NCBI GenBank assembly: GCA_025917655.1
Contig: CP084614.1
Coordinates: forward strand, 2,604,001-2,668,000
Source: Chlorella sorokiniana
Taxonomy: Eukaryota > Chlorophyta > Trebouxiophyceae > Chlorellales > Chlorellaceae
Length of the DNA: 64,000 nt
Direction: 5' to 3'
Positions within the stretch are counted from its first letter, which is position 1. Every line of letters begins with the position of its first letter. The position numbers were made by a program, and so were the translations under genes. Under the pieces are notes generated by a model that saw only the letters and a list, made by a program, of their open reading frames with translations, did no database searches and was not told where the DNA came from. Of the stretch, positions 33,708 to 43,526 are shown piece by piece.

Positions 33708-34425
33708 TCCACAGCTGGGGCTGGTGCCTCGGGCGGGCTGCGTTGTTCCCTGCAGAGTGCTGGCGCTGCATGGGGCGGCTCTGGGGTGCCACCACCGGCT
33801 GTGCTGGCTGGGACGGACGGGTGGCGGCGGTGGGGTGGCTTGGGATAGCTGGGAAAGGCGAGGCGCCGTCTGGACCGTGTCGCTTCCATCGGGCATCGTC
33901 AACAGAAGATTTGAACGGCCTCAGCAACAGGCTTGGATGCGGCGGGGCTGGCGGCGGCGCACTGCATGCCAAGCTGTGAGCCGCCTGGTTCGTCGTCATG
34001 ATGGTTGGACACGCCGACCTGCGCTCATCAACTCCCCTCTGCTGTTTACATAAAGGAACCCAATCGTGTACAAGTAATGCACTCATGAAAAGCTAAAGGG
34101 CGATCCAGGGTCTACATGGGGGGCGCGCGCGGCAGCAAAGCAAAAACATTGTTGTGGGAGCTTAGGCCGCTGCTTAGCAGCAGCTGCCACGAGGAGAAGT
34201 ACAGGGCTGGATGAATGCGCTAGCAAAATCTAAAAATCTACAAGATAAACACCCAAGCATCCATGAGAGGGATGAAAACAGACCCACGTGCAGCGTGGTT
34301 CAGCTGTTAAGAGTGGCATGTTGATAGTACAGGGATTGCGCAAGCGTGCTTGATACATGTCTGTGCCAGGTGCATACAAGGAGCTAATCGTGCCCAATGA
34401 GGCTGTTGAGGCTGCTACAGCCGCC
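33708..34425. other. Convergent 3' flanks
   Basis: Lies between the coiled-coil gene and the first RING gene. No domain on either strand. TTACA at 34046-34050 reads TGTAA on the minus strand and might serve the RING gene, though it is about 380 bases past its stop. Confidence 0.4.
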
Positions 34426-35238
34426 TCAGGCGTGCCCAGGCAGCGCCGCTGCCTGCGGCTTGGGGCGGCTGGCCGAAGCAGGCGTGCGCTGCAGGCCAGC
34501 CTGCGCCAGCAGGGCCCCAAGGTCGGCGTGCTTTGCGCGCTGCTGCCGCGGGCTGGTGGCGCAGGCGCGATCCGCGGCCTCCTGTGCAGCAGCGGCAGGA
34601 GGGGGGCAGGTCGGGCGGCAGAGTCGCAGATCCGAGCGGCGAGCATCGCCTTGCCCAAAGCTAGCCCGGATGCATGCCATGATGCCAGCTGCAACGACAA
34701 AAGTGTTTAAAGCTCCTGCAAACGCTGCATAACATGCAGGGCGGAGGGTATGCAAGCATGGTACCTGTGGGAACCGCCGCTGGATGCGCCGCTGCAGGCG
34801 GCGGTTGACCGGCGGCAGCTCCAGCGGAAGCATTGCGCGGCAGTAGGGGCAGCTGCCCTTGCCCATGCCGTCCGTCCAGCGCATCAGGCACGGCTGGCAG
34901 AAGGCGTGGCGGCAGGGCGTGACCACGGGGTTCTGCAGTGCAGCAGGGAGCAGCGGCGCAGGGTGATGCCAGCAGATGGCATTCCGCCCGCATCTCCCAC
35001 ACGCATTCGGTGGGCAGGCCCAGGCCGGCGAGTGCCCTGCAAACCACGTGCATCCAACCAGGAATCCGCCAGTCACCAGGAGCAGCTTCCAGCAGCAGGG
35101 ACACTGGTAGTCCTCAATGTCGTCGCCCGCAGGGAAGGGCGCTGAAAGCGCCTTCGGCGCCAGCGCGGCCGCAGAGCTATCCTGCCCCTGGGACGCCGCC
35201 CAGCCCGCTTGCCAGAAGCGCATCCATCCCCAGCGCAT
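34426..35238 (-). CDS. RING-HC finger protein, probable E3 ubiquitin ligase (copy A)
   Basis: Small three-exon gene. The ATG at 35238 (MRWGWMRFWQAGWAASQGQD) leads to GDDIEDYQCPCCWKLLL, a donor near 35083, then NPVVTPCRHAFCQPCLMRWT and SCPYCRAMLPLELPPVNRRL. That is a complete C3HC4-type RING: CPCC, then CRH..C..C, then CPYC. It ends RRIQRRFPQ at a splice donor. The last exon is A/R/Q-rich (ASFGQGDARRSDLRLCR, LGALLAQAGLQRTPAS), stopping with TGA at 34428-34426. It lies in tandem with a related RING gene upstream on the same strand. Zinc binding and E3 activity are expected from the family; substrate unknown. Confidence 0.75.
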   Translation of the reverse strand: MRWGWMRFWQAGWAASQGQDSSAAALAPKALSAPFPAGDDIEDYQCPCCWKLLLVTGGFLVGCTWFAGHSPAWACPPNACGRCGRNAICWHHPAPLLPAALQNPVVTPCRHAFCQPCLMRWTDGMGKGSCPYCRAMLPLELPPVNRRLQRRIQRRFPQVPCLHTLRPACYAAFAGALNTFVVAAGIMACIRASFGQGDARRSDLRLCRPTCPPPAAAAQEAADRACATSPRQQRAKHADLGALLAQAGLQRTPASASRPKPQAAALPGHA

Positions 35239-35951
35239 GTCCCCGCCTTCGCCCGCTCCTTTTGGGTGTCGGGGCCCTGTCGGGAGACGGGGAGTTGAGG
35301 CGCACTACAGGGCGGTGGCTGCCCGCGCTCGACGCCCCTCTGCGTTATTGTGACGACCACTCCGGCGATCGAAGACGTGCCTGTCAACCTCACGGAGGTG
35401 CTGCCCACCAGTTGAACAATTTGTACAATAAGCTGGCAGGACAGAAGTGAGGCCTCCCTCTATCTGCCTTCCCAGGGTTCAGAGCGCCTCACATCTTCTG
35501 TTCATGGCGAGCCATGCATCTTGGGCGGGAGGTAGCGCAGTTCATTTGCCTTGCCAGCAGGCTTGGGGTCACCATCTCCTTCTGGGGGTGTGCATTGATT
35601 GTTGATGCCACGCCAGCACATTGCGTTGCAGGGAGTAGAATAGGCTGAGAAATACTGACTGCGCGTGCAAGGATCAAGTACAGCTTAAGAGGCACGAGTG
35701 CACTGCCGACAGGCAAAGGGCTCGAACGCTGATGGCAAACACAAGTGGGCAGGCAACACGAGTCACAAGAGGACAAAAGGTACAGACAAGGTAGATGCAC
35801 GCAGGGCGATGCCGCCACGTAGCTGCCAGCCTCTGAGCAGCGGGACCTGGCAGACTGTGGCATTGCTAAAGTTCTCCAAGCGTTGTCAAAAAGAGGCCCT
35901 GCGCCAGGCCGTGCAGTGCCACTGGCCTGGCGCTCTCACTGCGCAGGAACA
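35239..35951. other. Intergenic between tandem RING genes
   Basis: 3' flank of RING copy B and 5' flank of RING copy A, both on the minus strand. Low GC around 35470-35720. No coding segment recognised. Confidence 0.45.
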
Positions 35952-37949
35952 TCAAGGATCAAGGGGCGACCTGCGGCTGGCCCGCGGCTTGCGCCGCCGC
36001 TGCGGCTCCAGCTCCCGCCACCCCTCGGTGAACCGCATGAGCTCTAGTGGCGGCGCAGAGGGCCAGGGTACAGGTGCGGCGGCGCCATCATGGTCAAGGC
36101 GCGCCTGGGGCTGGCGGCGCTGCTGCGGCTGCGGCTCCGGCTCCCACCACCCCTCGGTAATCCGCATGAGCTCCAGTGGCGGCGCAGAGGGCCAGGGCGC
36201 AGGTGCGGCGACGGCGGGCAACACGGGCGGTGCGGCGACGCCATCAAGGTCGAGCTCCCCCGGGGCTGGCGGCGACGCGGCGCCCCAGGCTCCCGCCACC
36301 CCTCGCTGCGCTGTAGTGTGTCTAGAATGGGTGGTCTATGCTCTGCTGGCTGCACGGGTTCGGCGCGTTGGGAGGGGACACGCGACGCGAGCGGCATGGA
36401 GCGCACCGCTGCACGCTCATCGGAGGCCCGCTGGAGCAGCTGCCGCACCCGTTCCCGCAACGGCGGCAGCGGCTCCGCAGGCTGCAACGCGGCGCCCCCA
36501 TGCAGCGCTGCTTCGTGGCCGGCCCACAGGGCGCTCGTGAGGCTGCCGCGCTGGCCGGGCTCCAGCTGCTGGACAGCTTCCAAGAGCTGCTCCTGTGGGT
36601 GTCGAGGAAACATGCCCCCCTGCAGGCGGCGCAGGAATCTCGAAGAGCCGTTGCAGCGCCGCCTGAACGCTGGGCGCAAAGGCGCCGCTGTCCGCTGCGC
36701 TCTGCTGCTCCTGCTGCTGCTCGTGCTGCTGCGGCCGCTGCAGCTGCTGCAAGAGGTCCAAGAGGTGCTGCTCGGTTGACCGAGGGCGGGCTGATAGCAG
36801 GAATTCCTCCTCGAGACCCCAATTCGGTGTTGGCAGCAGATAGGGGGCTGGTAACAGATGCTCCTCCTCGATGCCCCAGTCCCACGGCTGCGCCGCCGCG
36901 GGCCGCGCCTGCAGCTCTTCCTGCTCCCGCTTCAGCGCAGCCTGCTGCTCCGCAACTTCCGTCTGGCGCTGCTGCGCGCTGCACAAAAGCGGGCAGTGGG
37001 GAGGGGGAGAGGGGAGTCGGGAGTTGTGGGTGCCTGAGACACAGCCTGGAACAGGACTCGACCTCTGCAGCTGGCAGCGGGCGGAGCAGGGCCCTGAGGC
37101 TTGCAACCGCTCAGTCGATCACCACCAGACAGCTCTTGACTTCACACACACCACCCCGACAGCCAGCAGTCGCATCCCTTGCGTGCGAGCCAGCCCCCGA
37201 TGCCACCCACCGCGGGAAACAGCGCGGCCACCGTCCGCTGCAGGAGGCGGCACACCGCGGGCGCCCGGGCGCGAGGCGGCGGCGGCAGGTGGGGCAGGAG
37301 TGCTTGCCCTGCTCCACGGTCCAGCGTTGGAAACAATGCCCGCAAAATTTGTGGCCGCAAGACGACACGACTGGGTCCTGCAGAATGGGAGGGAGGCACT
37401 GGGGGTTCTGGTGGAAGCGCGGCGGTGGAGGGGGAGCACCCTCGACCCGGGTGGCTCAATAGGTGGCGACGCGGATGCAAGGAAGCCCTGCAGTCCCATA
37501 TGGGACCGCGCTTGTGGCAGGCACACGCGTGCAGCATGCCAGAAAGAGCTTGGTGCTGCAGGTGTTGAGGGGTCAGGGACTCGGCGGCTTGGCTGGAGCG
37601 CTGAGCCCTGCCAGCAGGCTGCCGCCGGCTGGGCTGGGCCTCACCAGTAGCAGATCCCAGCAGATTGGACAGACAAAGTCCTCCTCTGTCAGACACGTGC
37701 CCCCGCCGCTCTGCCGCTGCTGCCGCTGTCAGCGAGCTCGGCGCGCGGACGCTTGGCGCCGACGCTGGTGCAGCCGCTCTCCGATCGCCGAGGGGCCTGG
37801 CCTGCATCGCTGTCTGCCGCAAAGGCCGCTGATGGCGTTTCAGCGGCGGTCTCTGGGGGTCCCGCTCCCCCTAGACAGGCTCGAGTCCTTCGTGGGCTGG
37901 ACGCCGTGGCAGCCCCGCTGCGGCCGTGCGGGCCTGGCCCTGCTTCCAT
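35952..37949 (-). CDS. RING-HC finger protein with glutamine-rich tail (copy B)
   Basis: ATG at 37949 (MEAGPGPHGRSGAATASS) begins a basic, serine-rich N-terminus (AKRPRAELADSGSSGRAAGA). After a one-base gap near 37699 comes CLTEEDFVCPICWDLLL, a donor, then VVSSCGHKFCGHCFQRWTVE and QGKHSCPTCRRRLA: a complete RING-HC. Next is RQTEVAEQQAALKREQEELQ (coiled coil), LLDLLQQLQRPQQHEQQQEQ, and a long tail including GMFPRHPQEQLLEAVQQLEP and tandem LELMR.TEGW.E units, ending RRSPLDP before TGA at 35954-35952. At least two further frame breaks occur in the tail (near 36620 and 36290). RING spacing and the residue pattern CW.LLL / PVV..C.H.FC match copy A, so these are likely tandem duplicates, with copy B carrying an extra tail. 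Confidence 0.7.
36012..36300. repeat. 129-bp coding tandem repeat in RING copy B
   Basis: Two near-identical units start at 36012 and 36141 (43 codons each), plus a partial third near 36290. On the minus strand they encode PWPSAPPLELMRITEGWWEP and PWPSAPPLELMRFTEGWREL; the third reads LQRSEGWREPGA. Confidence 0.85.
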
Positions 37950-38072
37950 GGACAAAGGTTTACCTCAAGTGTTGGAGGAGCGCCCGAACAACAGTTCAAG
38001 GGTGAGCTGGCCGCGTTCCTGCTGGGCGCGCTGCACCATCAGCCATCCCCTTAGGGCCGTCAACCAGGCCTA

Positions 38073-39339
38073 ATGTTTACCAGCACGTGTCCTCGATTGA
38101 TGCAAGCATCGATCGGTACTTCGCTGCAGAGCTGCAAGCTGGACATGTCGGCGCAACTCTTGGCAGGCCTGCAGCCGATTGTGATCGGCCCCGGCCGTGT
38201 GGGGCGTGCTTTAGCCGACCTTCATCACAGCAGCATCACCGTTGGCCGCCGTGACAGCCTGCAGCAGCTGTTGCTGGGCGGCGAGCCGGGCGGCGCAGGC
38301 GCCGTGCTCGCCCGCCTGCACAGCAGCTGCTGCTGGTGTCCACGACCAATGACGCGCTGGAGCAGGTCGGATCCCTTGTGCTCATGTCAGTCGTTTAGTG
38401 GTGTAGGGGCTTTTGCCACGCCGGCTGGCTCCCCGCTTTGACTGTGCGGGACTAGCCCCGCCCGTTGCGCCACGCAGGTGATTGCAGGCTGCCCCCGGCT
38501 CGTCGGCGGGACCTCGTCTTCCTACAGAACGGCATGCTGCTGCCGCTGCTGGAGCGCCATGGCCTGGCGGACAGCACCCAGGCCCTCCTGTACCTGGCCG
38601 CCTCGCCCCAGGGCGGCATCACAGACGGCCGCCGCACCGTCGTGTGCGGCCCCCATGCCGCGCCGCTCGCCGCGCTGCTGCACAGCGGCGGGGTGGGCTG
38701 CCGCATCGTGCAGCGAGAGGAGTACCTGGCGCTCATGCTATGCAAGCTGCTGTGGTCCTGCATCTACTGGCTGCTGAGCGCGGGGCTGGGCGGCGTGCCA
38801 GTCGGCTCGCTGGCCGCGGCGCACAGCGAGGCGGCCGCTGAGCTGGCGGCTGAGCTGCTGCCAATGGGCCAGGCGTACTTGGTGGATACGGCTGCGCGGC
38901 TGCGCCTGGGGGACACGCGACAGGTGGGCGGCCTGGGGGCTCAGGCCGTGGCCTGAGAGCCTCCTGCTGAGTGCATGCTGCCGCCCGGCGCGTCAAGCGC
39001 AGCAGCCATTTCGAGCCGCGCAGCATGCCCGCCCCCGTCATCTGAGCAGCGAACAAGGAAAGAAGCGCTGCGGCCGAGGAGCTCGACAACGCTGTGCTGC
39101 CCCGCTGAGCCTGCTGTGCAGGTGGGGAGCTCAGCGTGCACAGCGTGGTCGCCTCCATGGAGGACTACTGCCTCAGCATCCCAGCCGCCGTGCCCAGCCG
39201 CGACATGGCGCTGGCGGAGCTGCGGTGGCGCAACGGCTGGTTCCTAGGCCGTTCCGTTACGCCCGCGCATGCGGCCTGGCTCGAGCGCGCCGGTGTGCCC
39301 TTGCAGCAGCTGGCGGCAGAGGCGGGGACGTCGCGGTGA
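38073..39339 (+). CDS. Rossmann-fold, ketopantoate-reductase-like protein
   Basis: Predicted NAD(P)-binding protein. The clearest block is LQPIVIGPGRVGRALADLHH with TVGRRDSLQQLLLG, a G.G.VG...A dinucleotide-binding fingerprint. LLLVSTTNDALEQ follows and, after an intron (near 38366-38477) and a one-base frame break, RRDLVFLQNGMLLPLLERHG, the D.VF.QNGM..PLL pattern of the ApbA/PanE family. The rest is GLADSTQALLYLAASPQGGI, VVCGPHAAPLAALLHSGGVG, VQREEYLALMLCKLLW, AYLVDTAARLRLGDTRQ and, after a second intron, HSVVASMEDYCLSIPAAVPS and ELRWRNGWFLGRS, stopping at TGA 39337-39339. An upstream exon MDKGLPQVLEERPNNSSR (from 37948, followed by GTGAGC) is possible and would move the start. The substrate cannot be told; a pantothenate role is not assured. 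Confidence 0.6.
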
Positions 39340-39989
39340 GGCCGCGTCGCAGTTGAGGAGGCACACAAGGTGGATGACCGCCATCGCCCCTAGCAATTGA
39401 AAAGCCGTAACATTGGCACAGCGTGGTGATCAATATAAACATACGATGCCATACTTGCATCGAATCCGCCGATGGCACTGACAGTTTTTGCGAGCGGCAG
39501 CCCCTTGGAGGATCGTGTCATCAATGCATTCCAAGTATACGTCGAAATATTTCTTTCTATACAGATTGAAAGGCAGTGCAGTTGTCATGGTGACAGGTTT
39601 GACGGGAACCATTGTTCAACCTGTTCAGCGTGCCACGGGGCTTTCAAGCCGCCCGGATATCACGTGCTTGGTACTTGACAGAAGCATCAACTGCAATAGG
39701 ACGGGTCTAAATGTGATCATTCCCGTGTCTGCGCGCCCTCTTAGCGCCCTGCAACCTCAGGAAATGCACGCGTGACTTTATGCAATAAAATTCGTCTTGG
39801 CTTCAGCCGCTGTATGATCTCTTGTTGAGCAGGCAGCAGTCTAAAACCAGCCCTCTCGTGTCCCACCCGCCCAACCTCACGTTCCCACCACTGCTGCTTC
39901 CTGTTAATCCCTATCGCCAATATACAGCGAACATACAGCAACGCTGTGCTGCTGCCAACCCGCACAGCAACCACGCCATCTGTGCCAGA
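39340..39989. other. Intergenic, low GC
   Basis: Clearly AT-richer than the genes on either side. A 60-codon minus-strand frame (39612-39430) has no recognisable domain and I do not call it. It probably contains the DGAT2 promoter and 5' UTR. Confidence 0.45.
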
Positions 39990-42900
39990 ATGGCGGCGGC
40001 GGTGCGCCGAGTGGTTCACCGTTTGGCCGTCTTCTTCACCCTTAGCACCTGGATATTTGGACTCATAGCAGGTGCATGCCTTACCTGGAAGAATTTTCCT
40101 TTTATCTTTTTGCCGGCTGCCGCTGGCTCTTCGTGCCGGCCATTTCCTGCCCGGCACGCTCTTTGCAGCTCCTCCTTTTAACGCCGCTGCCGTTCTTGCA
40201 GTGAGCGCGTGGTGGCTCGTCGACCTGCTGCTGCTGCCGCGGCCCATCGCGCTGGCAGGGCTGGCCATCAAGGTGCGGCGCGGCGGCCCCGCACCTGCGC
40301 AGCCTCATCCCACCCCCGCCCTGGATGTCGCGGCACTGCGCATGTGCTGCCAAGCATCTGGCTCCTCATGCCCCCCGCATTGTTTGCGTGTCTAGGCCGC
40401 ACGGCAGCCACGCATTGGGGCGTACGTCCCCCTCCTGTTCTTACATACATGTTCACGCATACACAGACCGCACTGCCCCTCAACACACCACCCCCACCTT
40501 CCGCAGCTTGTGCTGCTGGCGCTGCCGCTGCGCATCCCGCCGCCCAAGCCCATCCAGCGCTTCCTGCGCTTCTCTCTGGTCGCCGCCAACGACTACTTCC
40601 CCGTCAAGATTGTGTGGGAGGGGCGAGAGCAGGATTACGAGGCTGGGCCCTTTGTCATAGGTGCGCGCATGCGGCGTGGCGGCGCACCGGCCTGAATGGC
40701 AGCGGCGGGTGTCTCCCCCTCCTTCTCTCGCTTCACCATTGTGGTGTGTGATGAGGAGGGGAGGCAGGGCGAGGGAAGAACAAGTATTGGAAGGGACTGT
40801 GATGATGTCTGTCCCCAAGGCATAAAAATGTGTTTTGCTGCACCTGCTGCCGGGCACCCCCACTCGCCCTGGACACGCCAGCGACCTGTGCCGCCTCCTG
40901 CCGCCTCCTGATGCGCACGCTGTGCAGGCTACGAGCCACACAGCGTGCTGCCGCAGGGCATCTGCGTCTTCTGCCCTTATGCCACTGACGCGGTCCCGCC
41001 GGGCCTGCGCAACACCCGCATCCTCGTCTCCTCAGCCGGCTTCTGGGCCCCCGCCATGCGGCACCTCTGGTGGTGGCTCGGCTGCCGGTGAGCCGCGCGG
41101 CAAGGCCGCTACACAGCCTGCTGCGGAGGTGCTGCGCCTTGCTGGCGTGCAGCTGTCAGTCCTGGTGGATGGACGGCGGGAAAGCGCGGCTGCCGCCTGC
41201 TGTCGCGGGGAGAGTGACGCATGGTTGGCACCCCTGTGCACCCCCTGCCCCGTTCACTGAGCAGACGTGTTTAACTGCACGTCGCAGGCCCGTCTCTCGG
41301 GGCTGCTTCCAGAAGCTTCTGCGGAAGGGGCGGTGAGGCTGCCGCTGGGGATGCCGCTGCTGCTGCTAGACAGGGCTCCGCGCAGCTGGGCGAAGGCCCT
41401 GCCCCTGGGCTGCCTCGATGTCTCCCCGCCTTTCAGAGCGCTGCCCGCGCTGCGCATGAGCCCTCCCACGCTCTGGTTTGTGGGAGCCGCGACCAGCAGC
41501 CTGCTCGGCTCCGCTGCCGCCCTCTGCTGTCTTAGCAGCTCCGTGCCCCAAGACAGCCTACGCCTCAAAACCCTCACGTCGCCGCCGCAGCAGCTGTGTG
41601 CGCCCGGCCCAGCCTGCATCTTCACACCTGCTCCCCCCCGGCCCCCGCCGCCCTGCTGCCCTCTCCCCGCAGCTCCGTGGCGGTGTGCCCGGGCGGCGTC
41701 AAGGAGTGCATCTACATGGATCGGCGGGCGGGGCGTGAGGTGGCCTACCTACGCAAGCGACACGGCTTCGTGCGGTGAGCGCCGCTGAGCCCTGCCCGGG
41801 TGCGCGCATGCGGGTGGCAGGCCTGTCGGCGGGGCGGGGCTGCAGGGGCTGGGTTGCTGTGACCTCTGGGGAGCAGCAGAGCGGCTGCTCTGCGCCGGGT
41901 GCTTTGGGAAATAAGCAGCCGGCTGCAGAATCGCTGCCTGTCTTGCAGTGAAGGCCCCCGCGCGGTGCGGTGCTGAGGGGGCAGCAGGCATCGCCCACCG
42001 CAAACAAAGTCTCCCTGGTCGACACCAGAAATCTGCCAAACCCCGCCCACCGCAGGCTGGCGCTGCAGGCGGGCGCGCCGCTGGTGCCCGTCTTCGCGTT
42101 TGGCCAGACGCAGCAGTACTCGTTCGTCCGCCTCTTCTTCGACTGGCCCGCCAACCTGGTGCGAATGTGGGCGGCTGCTGGGGCGTCGTTGTGGGGCCGC
42201 GGCGGCAGAGGCGCCTGCAGCTTATGAAATGAGTGTGTGCTGGCTGCGCTGGTGTGTGCTGCCTGTGCTGCGTGGCAAGTGGCAGCTGTGGGAGGGGCCA
42301 GGTCGCCGCACTCTGAAAAGCACGGCCCCGCCGCACCCCCGCCCCCTCCCTCTCGCAGGTGCCGCGGGCGCACTGGGCCTCCTTTGTGCGGCGCATTGGC
42401 TACGTGCCCATGATGATCTTTGGGACGGCGGGCACCTTCATGCCCAGGGTGGGTGGCAGTTGGTGTGGGGGTGGGGGGGCCGCCGACATGCTACTGCTGC
42501 CAGCCCCTGCCTCACGCGTCGCAGTTGCATTGTTGGTGTGTGTTGTGTGGCGTTGCTGCTTGTTCTGCGAGGGTGGGTGGACGGGCTGCTTGGAGGGTAG
42601 GGTTGTAATGGGGAGAGGGGCGGTGGCGAGGTGAAGAAGGGCCCGCCTCCTGGCAACGTTTATTAAACCTATCCGCCCACCGCCCCCACCCTCCACCATA
42701 CACACACTAACCAAACACCACACCCCTCGTCCCCCCTGCCCGCAGCGGGTGCCGCTGTACATCGTGGTGGGCAAGCCCATCCCGGTGCCCAAGCTGGAGC
42801 AGCCGACGCAGGAACAGGTGCGCTGCTCTTCGCTGAGCCTCGCCGCGGCAGGGCGGCAGCGTTCACCTGCTCCGCCCATCCCTGTCTGCCAGCACGGACG

Positions 42901-43082
42901 CCGCTCTCGACTTGTTTGCAAGCCGGCCATCCTTTCTAGTTTTATTATCAACGCACCCTGCCCCCATCCCCACCCACCAGGTCGAGGACTACCTGCAGCG
43001 CTTCATCGCGGAAATGGAGCGCATGTTTGCGCAGCATAAGGCGGCCGCGGGGCACCCTGAAGCCACCCTCACCATTTGCTGA
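39990..43082 (+). CDS. DGAT2: Type-2 diacylglycerol acyltransferase (DGAT2)
   Basis: ER membrane enzyme transferring an acyl group from acyl-CoA to diacylglycerol, the last step of triacylglycerol synthesis. ATG at 39990 (MAAAVRRVVHRLAVFFTLST) with a hydrophobic N-terminal segment WIFGLIAGACLTW; a second one is VSAWWLVDLLLLPRPIAL. Signature blocks: NDYFPVKIVWEG (YFP block), YEPHSVLPQGICVF (EPHS replaces the animal HPHG motif, as in plants and algae), VAVCPGGVKECIYM and YLRKRHGFVR, LALQAGAPLVPVFAFGQTQQ, WASFVRRIGYVPMMIFGTAG and VPLYIVVGKPIPVPKLEQPT. It ends VEDYLQRFIAEMERMFAQHK, AAAGHPEATLTIC before TGA 43080-43082. About ten exons; the block order is complete. Some intermediate exons around 41290-41350 are approximate. 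Confidence 0.93.
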
Positions 43083-43288
43083 CCCCGCTGGCGGTGGTTG
43101 GTTGCGATGCTGCTTCTCTTCCCCGTGTACGACAGCAGGTCCTGCAGTTGCCCGCACTGCAAGCCATGACGACTGAACCAGGTCACGGATCAGAGCTGTT
43201 GGGCAGCACACCGCTGCAAACCTTGGCGCACACCCTGGATACGATTCACCAACACGCCAGTTGGCCTGTTGCTGTGTGTTGAAACATG

Positions 43289-43293
43289 TGTAA
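43289..43293 (+). terminator. TGTAA polyadenylation signal for DGAT2
   Basis: TGTAA 207 bases after the DGAT2 stop, followed by AAAA. Confidence 0.55.
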
Positions 43294-43526
43294 AAAGACG
43301 TTCATGTTTCATTGTCCGCAGAGTGCACATCCGTTGTGCACGGATGCAAAGCACTCACAGCGCAGCAAAGCAGTGCCAATGCAGCACAAAACTTGTAGAA
43401 GACTTGCAGCCAAGCAGCAATGCCATCGTCACTGTTGTCCAAACGACTGTGTCACATATGGAACTATAAGGGGCAGCATGGGGCTTTCACGAAGATCAGG
43501 AGATAAATAAGGCTGGAAGGGGGTCA

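Noticed and set aside
39430-39612. 60-codon minus-strand frame in low-GC DNA
   Set aside because: No domain, no partner exons, no signal; AT-rich chance frame.
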